Assembly: GCA_013396655.1 (NCBI GenBank)
Contig: WBMV01000852.1
Span: 124,001-188,000 of the forward strand
DNA length: 64,000 nucleotides
Direction: 5' to 3'
DNA from: Campylorhamphus procurvoides
Taxonomy: Eukaryota > Chordata > Aves > Passeriformes > Dendrocolaptidae
Part shown: piece after piece, positions 31,401-43,489 of the stretch
Position numbering within the stretch: position 1 is the stretch's first letter
Layout of the letters: every line of letters starts with the position of its first letter
Made by a program: the position numbers and the translations under genes
Notes under the pieces: model-generated
What the model was told of the DNA's origin: nothing
Databases searched by the model: none
The model's input: the letters and a program-made list of their open reading frames with translations, nothing else

Positions 31401-34400
31401 TTTTAAAAAAGCCAAAAAAGATACTGGCAGTAGTCAGTCACTGCTACTAAGAGAACTACACATCTGTACAAACAAGGAAGTATTTTTTTAATACATGGAT
31501 AATTCATTGGAAACATTTTGTTAATGTTTTTGTAGGTGTGTATTTTCAAAAAAACTGAATGCAGTTTTCAGCCTGGCAAAGTTTAACCCTGGAATAGAAG
31601 AGAAGACCACAAAAGCTTAAGTGTCATGCATTTAATTTCCACCCATAAAAAAACACCACTTAGGGAAGGGCAACTATCTTGCAAATCATCTTTTTGGTTG
31701 TTTAAATAAATAACCTACTCACATACCAGGACAACAAGAGATTGGAATCTACAATTACGGTTAGACTTCCCTTATCACCCTGAAGTTGTTTGTGATACTG
31801 TCCTATCTGCTGATATAACAACAAAAAGCTTGGAAAAGAGGTGGTGAAAGAAGAGTTGAAGAGCCGGATTGCAAAACAACTTGACAACATATTTAAGAAG
31901 AGTTTCCATAGCCAGGAATAGGTTTTGATATCCTTTTCTTTGTGTATCAACTCTCCTGTTTGATTGCTTGTTGACTTCATTTTCAGTTTCCATCTTTATC
32001 TCTTGGTGGTAGTTATGCCATCGCTCCCCAACATGTCAAAACATTCCAGCTCGGAGGTATCTAAGATCAAGGGAGTGCTGCTGAGCAGTGATAACAACAT
32101 CAGTGCTTTATCCTCCATTTCAGAGCAAGTTGAAGAGGAAGAAGAGTTATTAGAATGTTACTAACCACAACCTTGGTAAGAAGATAAACATGAGAAAAAG
32201 TGTTAAACTTTACTTTCTCAAATAAAATGTTAAAATTGATTTAAGCAGTCCTTTAGCCAGCAAACGCTTATCCAAAAATTCACCTGACTGGTTAAGCTTC
32301 TCATTTACAATGACAGCATTATAATTTCACACATTACTATTTTACACCAAAGTACAAATGTAATTTATTATAAATCAATCTTCGTAACAAGCTTTCTAGA
32401 CTAACAGTGGCACTCACAGGCACATCCTCAATTATACACCACAATCAAGACTGAGATGTCTGGTTGCTGCTTAAAAATCAGCTCTTTCATTTGGACACTA
32501 GAGGCTTTTTTGGGACAAGTGCTCTTTTACAGTACTTAACATCAAAAGTGAAGATTTCAGAGGTGACAGCATGAAACTCCAAGAAGATAAAATACAATAT
32601 ATTAATCATTTTCCTCCCACCAGCAAGACTGCCTTGATAAGCTGGTAAGTGGAACTGGTTGCACAACATCCACAAAGGCAGAAGAGCAATTTTCAGTTTT
32701 ATTAGTATCACTTCCACTTTTATAATCCAGTTGTAGGATTTCCTAATTATTCTGTTAAGAGCTGGGAATGTAAATACAAAAATGAAGAGTAAGTGGTATG
32801 TTTTACAATCTAAGCAGTTTAATGACACCACAAGCATATTTTAGGGTATTTGGAATGATAGTTTTGGCTTTCCTTTTCCCAAAGGAAGTTAGCCCTATGT
32901 AGAAACTTCTTCTTATGTCAGCACTACTACAATCTTTCAAATTATTCCTGTAGTCAAGAGTCAAGATAGTGTTTTCTAGCTTTAATGAAAAGTAACTTAA
33001 TGGCACAAGCAGCGAAGTTGGATCCTATCACAGAAAGTATATTTATTGAGTTTGAGAAAGAAACAATCTCCACTGTGCTTGCTTGGTAAACAAGTCTTTA
33101 CCTTCTGCTCATTCTCCCTTTTTTGCGCTTGTATTTTCAAGCACTCAGTGTTTAGTTTACCAACATCTTTGCAGAGATCAGTCCCCTCACTTTTCCAGCA
33201 AGTTAAATGTCAAAGTCCCAAAGAACAGGAAATTTTGGTCTATTAGATTCAGATCACAGAACAAGCAGGTATTTCTGCTTATGGTTGGTTAGTTTGAGAA
33301 TAAATGCTAAATCTTGATCATTTTCTTTTAAGTAATTTTCAAAGCTTCTTGCTTTTTGAAGATGTTCAAGAACTTGTTTCTTTGTTGACTACTAATAGCT
33401 AAAAGAAGGAATAAGGCTGCAACAAGGAGTAGTTTTTCTATTCATCAGTTTGGTATGAGTCGTGCAAGGATCTACAGCTAAACAGTTTAGGACACTTTTC
33501 CAAGAAAACAAATGTAATCTCAGCAGAAAATCCATGTTTTTGGAAGGAGCATGACTCAAGTTAAGAGCAAGAGTTAAAAATCAGGAATAGTTTTGGAACA
33601 TACTCAACAAGAGTCATTCATCACCATTAACTGCTACTTCAGTATTGGCAGAAGACTGACTAATGAGTATGGAAAAAACAAATCCAGTTAAGTCTTAATG
33701 ACAGATAAGTTTTTGACATGTTGTACAATCTCGGAGACAACCTTTCAGTTTTCTTTCTTTACCATTTGAGAGAAAATAACCCAAGGGATGTTTCCCTACT
33801 TTTCTGCCTTAGAAGAGGGTCATATTATACAGTCAATAATATGACTCAGCTGTCTTGAAATTTCAGGGAATTTACAGTCAGTCTTAGTCAATTCAGTAAG
33901 TCTCCTGTGTTTGAGAAATATGCTCTGTGGTTCACAACCTTCAAAAACTACATTTCCAAGTGTTTCTTCAATCAGAAGTTGTAGGCAAAGCTGCCAAAGC
34001 TTTTCTACACAAAAATCCATGAAGGTAACTTAAGGAAATGTGTTAACCGCTAGACAAAAAACCACAACAATGAAGAACAGTCTCTCTGAGGTTTATCTAA
34101 CCCTCTACTGGTTTAAAGCAATGGGGTATGAAACCAGAGATCACTGAACCTTAAGTTCTGTTTGACCCAGCTGTTGGACCTTAAACTAGGCTGAAGGAGT
34201 CATTTACGCCTGTTGCTGCAAGTCAGCAACATGCCAGAGGGACAACAGCTTCCCCAGTGCTCCATCATTTCTCCCCTTAAACGTGACAAAGGTAAGCTGG
34301 CTTCTTACGATTTCATTTTTACATTTCTGAAGCTCAGGTATGTGAGCACAGTTTTTCAAAGACAGACTACAAACATTTCCAGGGAGTTTACTTAGCAGGC

Positions 34401-34929
34401 ACAATTGACCAAGTTCTTTTATTCCCTGCTTTGATGGCTTCAAGAACACTCTTAACAGAGAAAAAGAGATGAGGTCTACTCACATTTCTTGTTTGAAACA
34501 CACAGGCTCCTTAGACTGCCTTTCATAAAGTCTGTGCCTAGAATTAACTAGAAACATCCTTTTCTAGAATTCAAATGTAAATACATGCTATATAAAACAA
34601 TGTATCTGCTGCAAACCCATTAAGTATTGCTTAGACTGAGAAGTCAGATCCAGAATTACATAAACTGTGCTCAGCCTGCTGCATTTACATTTGACCACAA
34701 GTTAATATGCAGGATTTATAAAAATGCCTTTTTTCCCTCTTTAAAACAGTTTAATTTCCTCTACCCCCGTCCCCCCTGCTGAGCTTGGTTTTGTGTTGGG
34801 TTGTTTGTTTGTTTTGATTTTGTTAAAGCTAATACTATACCAGTGCTGCAAGGAGAAAAAAACACCAGTTAATACTCCGAGTACTATTTCTGGTTCATTT
34901 AACACTTCATTAACCATTCAGAACTAGAT

Positions 34930-35000
34930 CCATAGAACATATTCAGTTAGGAGGAACCTCTGGAGGTTATCATGACCAACCACGCACTCAAAACAATCCA
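34930..35000 (-). mobile_element. Degenerate CR1 3' end
   Basis: CATAGAACATATTCAGTTAG then GAACCTCTGGAGGTTATCAT resembles the reverse-complement CR1 3' terminus (CATAGAATCAT, GGTTGGAAGGGACCTCTGGAGG, TCATC). Short and diverged. Confidence 0.5.
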
Positions 35001-37779
35001 CGTACATTTGTTGCCCAATTAAATACAGGGAGAAACAAATCTATTTTCTCTCTCTACTGCTCCCATTTGAATTAGAATACTACAAAGAGACACTTAAAAG
35101 AGAATTCTTTGCTATGACACATTCAACTTAAACAGTAAAAGAAAATACCCATCCAGTTTTAGCATAAATATTTCTGTGGCCTCTTCTAGTCATATTTACA
35201 ATTTCGGACAGGCATCATCCCCTTAGAGCAGCTGGATGTCTGGCTTTTTAAAAGGATGAGACAAAACTCCCACAAGCATGGAATGTAATGCATAAAAAGC
35301 TGCAAAACCTCCAAACCTTAGCTAACACAAGAAGCCAGTCTGTTCTCCAGTTAGCCAAAGTGTCAATGCTTATTTTTGCCCTAATGCTCCCCTTCCAATC
35401 CCATCACACACACAAAAAATGCACACATGGCCCACTTTTCCTCAGTGGGGAGGATTTACTAGATCTCACACATTTTTTAGTAATGACAAACCAGTAAGTA
35501 ACAAGACAAAACTTAGCTTTATAATGGTATTTTAATACCAAACTAGAAAGACTAGTTTTGCAGTATTATTCTTGTCCAGTTATAAATATAAAAAAATCAG
35601 TTTCTCCACCAATATCCAAGTTGAAAAAAAAAACACCAAACCCCTTAACTTCCCCTCACTCCAATACAACATTTCTCAAATGTCCTATTAACTTTTCTTA
35701 ACCTTCATTAATGTACTCAACTGGGCAAAGCAAACCTACATGACATGAGTCTAGAGATGCTAGTATCTCTTGCATGATTTGGAATTAATTTACCATCATC
35801 CCAATCTCCTTTCCTTCAAAACAGGCACCCAAAAGCAATGTAAACAGTTTTCTGTTTGAAAGTGACTGATATTTGCAAGGTGTTCAGAGTATTCCTGGTA
35901 CCCAGATAATCTGCACCAGAAGTCTCAAAGACCACACAACAGGTTGACTTTTTATGTGCTAAACTTTCAAGAAAGCAGTTTTTTGCAGACTGAATGTCAG
36001 CCTTAGGCTTGTTGTCTGGCAATTTATAGATAACTTCAATTTCTTTCTGAGTTAAAACTATGATCATCATCAAGGTTGTTCAAAGTTGTATTACACGTGA
36101 GCAAGCCATTAAAAATCACAGGCCACACTATAATCCAGGGAACAACTGTGATCAGGAAAACTCATTCCTTATGTGATAACAACTTTCAAAGGTGTTACTT
36201 TCTTCCAGTAACTGGAAACCTCTTGTGATATACTTAGTCTTGTGATGGCAAAGCATTAAACCCTTGCTGGCTGCAGAAATTCATATTGTAGAGCTTTTGA
36301 CAACTCTTAAAAAGTAAGTTATCCAGGAAAAAGTATCCCCTATTTGCTCCCAGGAAGCAGGAATGGCCTGATTATCAGCGAAACAGTTAACTAAGTATTG
36401 ACCTACTTTATGACTTCCAATAAAGCACAATTGCTTTGTAAACAGCTCAGATACACCACCTTTCCCAAAGAATACTCCAGAACGACAAAAAAAAACCAAA
36501 CCTAAACAAAACCCAAAACACACCTCTCAGTGCCATCATTCATGCAGTAAACTGCAACATGAAACGGAAGAAACTTTCCATTAACTCAGAATGACAATTT
36601 GAGGCAGCAACACAACTAAAACACTTTGACATGGATTTGTAGGCTGGGCTTCGCCTGCTCTGAAAAAGCACAAGATGCTGTCTCCAGGCTGCTAAGAATG
36701 GCACCAGGCTAACACCTAAGGAAATGCAGGGCATCTGCAGCAGTCAAATTACAACTGCAGCTCTGAAGTTGCCGTATTTATTGTCTTAATGAAAAAGCAG
36801 ATTATTTCATGGATCCCATAAGGAATTGTGTGGTTTCATAAATCCCTCTGTGAACACTATGAGTTTGATTGATGTGTGGTTTGTCTACACTGGATAAAAT
36901 ATGCTTCCAAGTAAGTAACCACTCTGAAAAAGTTTGCCAGTGCTATTGTTTGCGAATAAAGCTATTTATTGGGAAGCTTTAAATTCGCATGGAGTTTTGT
37001 TTTAGAACAGCTTATCCAGTCAGTTCCTCATAGCAGACAAGCCATTAAATCCCATCGCCTTGAGTACTGGAACATTCCTAGGAAGTAATGAAATTTACAC
37101 ACAAGAACTGGACTTTGATTATTACACTGCACTACAGAATTACAGCATGGAAGCAACAAGTATGAAAACATCTCTATAAATTAACTGTGATGTGGCAGAA
37201 ACTAAAGAATTACTCAGATCATTATGGGAAAGGTCCTAACTTCATCCAATGTAACAAATTTGAATGCCTGCTATAGCTCAAAGCAGGGATGTGAGGGTAC
37301 AAAGAACAGAACAGAATAGACTTCATCTATTAAGTACTACAAAATCCAGGTTCAGAATCCAGTTTAGCACTTCTTTACAGGTTTGCTGCAGAATTAAATC
37401 AAGAAAAGTTTCATAGTCCCTATTGTTTACTTTTAAACATATACTTTCCTCTTGCTTGTTCTGAATGGGCAATGTTTATAAAGCGACCTCTGTTCAATCA
37501 CACCTCTAGTCAACAAGAATTAGACAAACAGAAAATTAGAGACATACCCATAGCACCATCAGAAGTAATTGGCCTGATACCTTAATAACTTTAGGGATAC
37601 CAAAAACAGCCATGAAATTCTCAAAGAAAAACAACCAGGCAGTTTGCATTAGTTTGGCCAAAGTTTTGCTAATATTCAGTCTCCTAGAAAACACAGGAGC
37701 ATTGGTAAGGAATAGCAGTTTTACATTTAACCCCGGTAAAAACAGATCTCTGGATAGCATTTCCCAAGAAAGAGGGTTT

Positions 37780-38600
37780 TACAGGTAGCAGTGCTGGGAC
37801 ACTGCCCCAGTGCAGGGGAGGCTGCCTGCCAGGATCCACACACACACCCATGGGGAGAGGCTCTGCTCCCACTCACCGCCGTGAGCCCACACAGCGCCCA
37901 TCCCAACACCTGCGGGACACACGGGCACAAAACAGCCCCGTGCCACGGCTGGGGGACCCACACCGCGAACCCAGCCCGGCTGTCCCTGCTCTGGCAGCGG
38001 GTCCCGGTCCCGGGGGGGATGCGGAGCCCGGGCCGTGCCCGCGGAGCTGCCGGAGCCGCACCGGCCCCGCACCGACCCCTTCGCCCCGGCCCCCGGCCCC
38101 TCACTCGCCCCGTTCCCAGCCCGTCTCTCGCCCCTTACCCTCACCCCATCCCCCGGCCCCTCGCTCACCCCGTCCCGCAGCCGGAGCCGCCGCCCCGTCC
38201 GGTCCCGGTGCGGTCCGTCGGGCCGTGCCTGAGCCCCGGGCGCGGGCGGCAGCGGCNNNNNNNNNNNNNNNNNNNNNNNNNNNNNNNNNNNNNNNNNNNN
38301 NNNNNNNCGGGGGTGTGTGAGGGTCCGAGGGCCGGAGGGCTCATCCTGCCCCGCTCTGTCCCCTGTTATCGCTGTAAAGTCGCAAACACCGCCGTGCCCA
38401 CCAACACACCGTGCCCATCAGGGGTCTGAGCCAGCCCTGGCCCTTCTCCCACCTGCAGCACCAGATGCTCTTCCCTTCCCCTTTCCATTGAGGTCAAGTC
38501 CCTGTAGGTGTGTCTGTGGCTGTGAGAGTGGCCTGCCCAGTGAATGCCCGTACAAGTTGGAAATGAAAGAGAAGTAACATTTGAAACACATAGTTGCAGC
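37780..38600. promoter_or_regulatory. PIK3CA: CpG island, probable PIK3CA promoter and exon 1 (contains assembly gap)
   Basis: A strongly GC- and CpG-rich block between AT-rich flanks, lying 5' of PIK3CA. Several minus-strand donors could end the non-coding first exon, best GGCG/gtgagt with exon end at 37877 and CGGG/gtgagc with exon end at 38169. The 51-base N run at 38257-38307 sits in the densest part, so the start site may be missing. Assignment rests on position and composition. Confidence 0.6.
38257..38307. other. Assembly gap (51 N)
   Basis: A run of 51 N bases inside the GC-rich island. The true missing length is unknown, because GC-rich bird promoters are often collapsed or lost in assemblies. 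Confidence 0.99.
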
Positions 38601-38887
38601 TTGTTTGGGTTTTCGGGGCTGGGACACCTCGGTGAGAGCCAAGAAGGTGCAACAAGTGATGGTATTGAGGTGGTGACAGGAAGGAGGGACAGGGATAACC
38701 CGAGTGATTAATTGTTAAGGCATCTTGGTTAATCGCTTTGTTTTCAAGGGGTATTTATCCTTTCATCAGGAGAGATGGCATAAGCAAGTTTTGGAGCCAG
38801 GTGTGAACATGTCGAGGGTGTTGGTGAATTCTCTTGCTGTAGTGAACTGAAGGGAGCCTACAAGAGCTAAAAAGGGACATTTTACAG

Positions 38888-39169
38888 GGCACGGAGTGGT
38901 AGGACAAGGGGTAGTGGATTAAAACTGAGAGAAGGGATATTTAGATTAGATACTAGATAAAAATTATTTATTGTGAGGGTGGTGAGACACTGGCACAGGT
39001 TGCTCAGAGGATCTATGGATGCTCCATCACTGGAAGTGTTCGTGGCCAGGCTGGATGGAGCAACCTGGGATTGTGGAAGATGTCCCTGCCCATGACAGAG
39101 GGGTTGAACAAGATTATCTTTAAGGTCCTTTCCAACTCAAATCTGCTGTGATCCTATGGTTCTGTGACT
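38888..39169 (+). mobile_element. CR1 LINE 3' fragment between the two CpG islands
   Basis: Plus-strand CR1 3' end: AGGACAAGGGGTAGTGGATT, GGCACAGGTTGCTCAGAGGA and GGTCCTTTCCAACTC, finishing with the degenerate terminal repeat ATCCTATGGTTCTGTG. It lies between the presumed PIK3CA and ZMAT3 promoters. Confidence 0.92.
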
Positions 39170-39614
39170 CTGCTCAATGGTATTATTTTGGGATCTAATA
39201 AAAATCAGTAACAATGACTGTGTCTAACATGGATTCTCGGGTGGGTTGGCTGATGGCTGCGGTAAAGTCTGGGTGATGGTTTCATCTTGCAGTGACTTCT
39301 CAGCACTTTCCCGTTACAATAAAAAGGGTGAAAAAAACAACAGAAACTCCATCTGCTTTGAGACGGGGTGGCCCAGCTTTGAAATGGTGAGGCCTTGGTG
39401 GCTCGGGGGGAATTCTTATTCCCTTTGGCTGCGAGCGAGCGGCATAAGCTGAAGATGTCCATGTATGCAAATCGGGTTAATTGCAATTCCTGCTGCGAAA
39501 AATTAAAAATAATAATAAAATATTAAACGGCCTGGTGCAGAATCCCCGGTCCAGCACGGTGTGAGCGGGGAGGGCGCTCGGCCCGCCCCGGCCCCGCCCC
39601 GGCCCCGCCGTCAC

Positions 39615-39777
39615 TTCCCGCAGCTGCCGGGCCGGGCCCTGCCGAGCGGGGACACCGAAACGGGGGGACGGCGGCACCGAGGGATCCGGCACCGAGATAT
39701 CCCGACACCGGGGGATCCCGACACCGAGATACCCCAGCACCGAGAGATCCTGACCCGAGGGGCCCGGCCCGCGGGAG
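39615..39777 (+). other. ZMAT3: Probable ZMAT3 non-coding exon 1 (start approximate)
   Basis: The donor GCGGGAG/gtgagcg at 39777/39778 is a close match to consensus and is followed by typical C-rich intronic sequence. ZMAT3 has a non-coding first exon in mammals. The left boundary is a guess placed just after the GC boxes. Most of the exon would be the 16-bp tandem repeat. Confidence 0.45.
39658..39755 (+). repeat. About 16-bp tandem repeat (minisatellite), five degenerate units
   Basis: Units of the form CACCGAGATATCCCGA recur at about 16-17 bp spacing, with variants GAGGGATC, GGGGGATC, GAGATACC and GAGAGATC. It ends just before the probable ZMAT3 donor. Confidence 0.85.
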
Positions 39778-39787
39778 GTGAGCGCGG

Positions 39788-39843
39788 GGTGCCCGTCCCC
39801 ATCCCCGTCCCCATCCCCGTCCCCGTCCCCATCCCCGTCCCCC
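39788..39843 (+). repeat. Hexanucleotide repeat (CCCCRT)n
   Basis: About nine units of CCCCGT or CCCCAT starting about 10 bp inside ZMAT3 intron 1. The other strand is (AYGGGG)n, which has the spacing needed for G-quadruplexes. It produces artefactual open frames of alternating Asp-Gly or Pro-Ser. Confidence 0.95.
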
Positions 39844-41885
39844 CTGCCAGGCTGGGAGCGGTCACTCGGGCCGCGGTTGTGCCGAGCCAGTCGATGCCAG
39901 GGCTTGTGTTTCCCCCCCTGTGTTTCTCCATCCCCCGGTCTGCAAGGCAGGCGGGTTTGGGCAGGGGTGTCTGCTGGGGTTTGCGCCGTGGTTCCTGGTA
40001 CCCCTCTGGGGCAAGGGATGGGGCTGGGCTGTGAATGTGTGCCCTCAGGGGGTGAGAGCACACATCAGGGTACCTCAGGGTAGAGCTGTGCTTGGGGCTG
40101 TGTTTGGGGCTGTCTTCAGTCCCTGCAGCATTATAAAACAGCCTGCCTTCTAGGGTGACGGTCTGTAGGCCCAGCCCATGGCCAAAGGAAACTTTCTGGC
40201 ACAATAGTGTTAAGTGATGTTAAGTGTCTCCCTTGAGAAGAAACACTTCCTTGCCCTGAAAATAAAACAGTGAAACTCAGAGCTTGTTCATAATTTCTAT
40301 GGATTTCATCACTGTTGTTGCTTGCCTCGACTGCATTTAAAAACTAATTCTGGTGGGAACACCTATGTTTATACACTGTGGTTTACACTTACAGCAAGGA
40401 AGATCACATTTTGCTTTCCCCATCAAGAGGTGCTCAGATTTGAAGCCGAAGCAGCTCCTTTCCCAGTTCTGTGCTGCTGTCAGAGGTTGTTCCCCGTTAT
40501 CTGTGCCACCAGCAGTGCCTGGGCACTACCAGGCTGTGGTACCCGGAGGAAGAAGGCTGGGTCTCCTCCTTCAGTGCTGCCCTTGGGATGCCCCAGCCCA
40601 AAAGTAGGGAGGAGGGCTGTGTGCATCCATACAAGGACAGCTGGCATGGAGCAGATGTCCTAACCCATGCAGGGGGCATGGCTGAGTCCTGAGAAGTGGT
40701 GTCTTGGGGCAGAATGTCTCCTCAGCTCACCCTGGAGAGCTGCAGGTCCTTACCCTGCCTTGGGCTGTGCTGTTGGGAGTCCCTGGTGATGGAGGTTCCT
40801 CATTCCTTTGCTGTGTCGTAGTGTAAAGATTCTGCGGCCTCTCATGTGAAGGGAAAGGAGGAGTTAAAAATGTCCTTTTACCTTCTCCTGGACAGGGTAT
40901 CTGCAACAACCAGCAATGGAGGGTTAAAGGGACGTGTCACTAAGCAGAACTTGAGTGATTTTTATTTTTCCTTATAAATAATATCAGTAAGAAAGGAATT
41001 AACATAATTTGAGCAATTGCAGTGATCAAAGAGCACCGTCAGAAGCTAGAGTTGCATATGCCAAGTCAAGAAGTTCAAATATTGAAATTGCGCATGCAGC
41101 CTTAATTTTATCTTCAGACTACTGCTGACTTTAAGAAACACTAAATGACCTTACAATTAAAGATTTTCTAAGAATATTGCGTTATATCCTTTCCCCTGTG
41201 GATACAGATCCTGTAAGCACTTGTATATGACAAATCCCATTCGTGTCAGTTGCAAGAAGACGTGATGTAACAAATGCTCATGCAAAATTGAGCAGATGAA
41301 TCTCGATTGCCATTTACTGTTCATCTCTTTATGCTGCTCTATGAAGTATTTGGCTATACTTCCATTTTAAGGTAAGAGGCCCATTATACTGGTGTAATAA
41401 AACTCTGAAATTAGCTGGCATGCTTACCTGCTTGCATAGTTGATCTATACTGCCTTGATAGACCTGTGTTATGATATATTTAACCATCACAAATATGAAC
41501 CTGTCCCTCTGTAGTCCCACTGAAATTAATTAGACTGTCTACAGAGTACTAGTTGAGGAAACTAAGGATAAAAAAGTTGTCTTCTGTTCTGTTTAACCAG
41601 GAACACCTATGCTGAAAGTAGGAGAGAAGTTAGGTAACACTCCAGAATTTACACTGCTGATGGATGATTTGCAGCACACAGTTCCTTTGTCTCCTCTTCC
41701 TTCATTGTGGTGGATTCCAGCTATTTTTCATGATACCAGTTTTGGTTTTGTTTTTATAGTCACATCATGTTAGTTTAGTTATCCTGGAGTTTCACAGAGT
41801 CTTGGTGGGGGAGGATTATTATAAACGTGAAAACTGCTGGCTCAATTGCTGTCTTAAAACCTTGTCCCCAAGGCAGTGCATGCTC

Positions 41886-41932
41886 TTTTTTTTTATTTAT
41901 TTTTTTTTTTTAGTTTTTTTATAATTTTAATT
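41886..41932 (+). repeat. T-rich low-complexity tract
   Basis: Nearly pure T with a few A and one G over about 45 bp in ZMAT3 intron 1. It looks like simple low-complexity DNA. Confidence 0.85.
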
Positions 41933-42261
41933 TTTAAATTTCTCCTTACCTGTAGTTACTAGCAGTAACTGAACTGGCTCTAATCTTGTATCAGTGTAAG
42001 TCTGGGTTTGAGGTAAACATTTCAGAAAGGTTTTTTGTTGCTTGAGTGCCTTAGTCCCACTGATTTTTTTTTTATTATTTTATTTTTCCTAATAAAACAT
42101 ACATCTCTCTGGGAAGACTTTCAAAGATAGTACAGTACCTAAAATTGCAGGCATCAACTGGGATTTTCCATTGCTTTAGTGTAGAAGGTATTTATGTCCT
42201 GCTAATTTTAGCGGATTGAAAATCCCGGAAGTTATCCCAGATAAATGCTATTTGCTTCTCC

Positions 42262-42332
42262 AGGTTCCTAAACGCCTTTGAATTCGAACTCTATTTTCAA
42301 AAGTGACTGAGGAACAAAGTTCCTAGGTGGAA
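42262..42332 (+). repeat. Old amniote-type palindromic interspersed repeat
   Basis: GGTTCCTAAACGCCTTTGAA, then TATTTTCAAAAGTGACT and GTTCCTAGG. It matches a pattern I know from reptile and bird genomes (TTAGGCACCTAA with TTTTGAAAAT arms). It is not a CR1; a family name needs a library search. Confidence 0.45.
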
Positions 42333-43489
42333 TTTTGTTTACCTTTCCATAATTTTCCAGAAGTGTTGTTTTAAAATGCAGATGGGCCTCATTATTTGCT
42401 TAAACAAATGAACAAAGCCCATAGCATAAACATGGTTGCTACCAATGCAGCCCTAGCTGGAAGTGATCTGCAAAGGCTAAGATAATGCTTCTCTTGATCC
42501 CAGTGTGGCAGTGAAAAGGATTTGTTATGATAAGAAGCTAATAAGACATTAACAAATGTAGCTGTGCTTTGATTCATTATGTGACTGTTCTGCATTATTA
42601 TAGGGATGCTCATCCGGGCTTTAGATGTGATTTATAAGCATTAATTAAATAAATCTCTCAGAACCCCTTGTTAGAAATGTAGGACTAGTTCTAATAACTT
42701 GAATTAACTGAGAAATAATTGAATAAAGGTTAATGTGAGATAAGTTTTCCATTTTGTAGCAGAAGATGTAGCTTTAAATGCTGCACTGGTTGTAGTTAGT
42801 AGAGGAAACAGAAGTAGTAGCTCAGGATCATTCAACAAGACCATGCAAGAGAGCCCCTGGGAGCTGACTCTGTAAAGCAGGATGTGCTCCAGGAGATTCC
42901 CACTCTTTTGCTGACTTACTGGAAAAAGATTAGGTGTAGAATACCTTTCCTCTGGAAAGTCTCTGAGGGATAGATGTGGTTTTGTATTTTGTATCTACCT
43001 ATGTGCAATAAATCTGTGTTGAATACTTTGTATTCTTTATAAGTCATCATTGTAGCAATACACTGTAATCCTTGTTTAGGTCTTGGAGTATGAGTTTGTT
43101 CTTGGGCTTCCAAAAGAAGATGTGGCTAGTCATTGTATCCCTTCATTAACACAGCCTTATGTGCTGTGCATGTTGTATGTCACCACTTCTTGTGGTCATG
43201 GAGCAGTGGGGGGTGTGTGCTGTCAGTCAGGTACTGTGGGTGGTCAGGAATCTTTACCTGTCCAGGAGGGTGCCATGGCATCCAGTTCTTACACAATATC
43301 CTTGAATCTGGCCCTGGCTGTCTGGGATGCTACTGTTCCTGTAAGCTAAAGTGTTATAAACTGACTGTATCCAGCTTGGCATTGTGAAAAGGCATAAAGC
43401 AGGGGCAGTGGAGTTACAGAAGTTGCCCCTGGATTGTCAATGTTCCTGTCAGCACTGCTTGTTTCAGCATTTGTGTCTCTCTGGTCTAG

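Larger units (their letters stand above)
21921..37877 (-). other. PIK3CA: PIK3CA intron 1 (large 5' intron)
   Basis: About 16 kb between the first coding exon and the GC-rich island presumed to hold exon 1. No open frame here resembles a known protein. It contains CR1 pieces at 23130 and 34930, low-complexity A/C-rich and T/G-rich stretches (36487-36523, 34788-34828), and a CpG-bearing patch near 28340-28490 with splice-like sites. The upstream limit depends on an unproven exon 1 donor. Confidence 0.6.
39540..39870 (+). promoter_or_regulatory. ZMAT3: CpG island, probable ZMAT3 promoter
   Basis: GC-rich block with clustered Sp1/KLF-type GC boxes at 39581-39608 (repeated CCCCGCCCC and CCCCGGCCCC), followed by a tandem repeat and a consensus plus-strand donor at 39778. 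It is upstream of the ZMAT3 coding exons on the same strand and lies about 1.3-1.7 kb from the PIK3CA island. Confidence 0.65.
39778..43489 (+). other. ZMAT3: ZMAT3 intron 1
   Basis: From the exon 1 donor at 39778 to the candidate acceptor ggtctag at 43489. It holds a T-rich tract at 41886-41932 and an old repeat at 42262-42332. No coding exon was recognised. A single p53 half-site-like GAGCTTGTTC lies at 40280-40289 without an adjacent partner. Confidence 0.5.

Noticed and set aside
37727..38429. Several Pro/Arg/Ala-rich open frames on both strands, up to 212 codons
   Set aside because: Composition artefact of the CpG island; the longest run across the N gap.
39658..39843. Regularly spaced repeats as a possible CRISPR array
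   Set aside because: Head-to-tail repeats without unique spacers in a vertebrate promoter; this is a minisatellite.
39477..40204. Long minus-strand open frames of 194 and 197 codons with Asp-Gly and Gly-Thr repeats
   Set aside because: They translate the hexanucleotide and 16-bp tandem repeats in a GC-rich promoter, where stop codons are rare. No domain or splice logic supports them.
40280..40289. p53-like half-site GAGCTTGTTC in ZMAT3 intron 1
   Set aside because: ZMAT3 is a p53 target, but no second half-site is adjacent, and single half-sites are frequent by chance.
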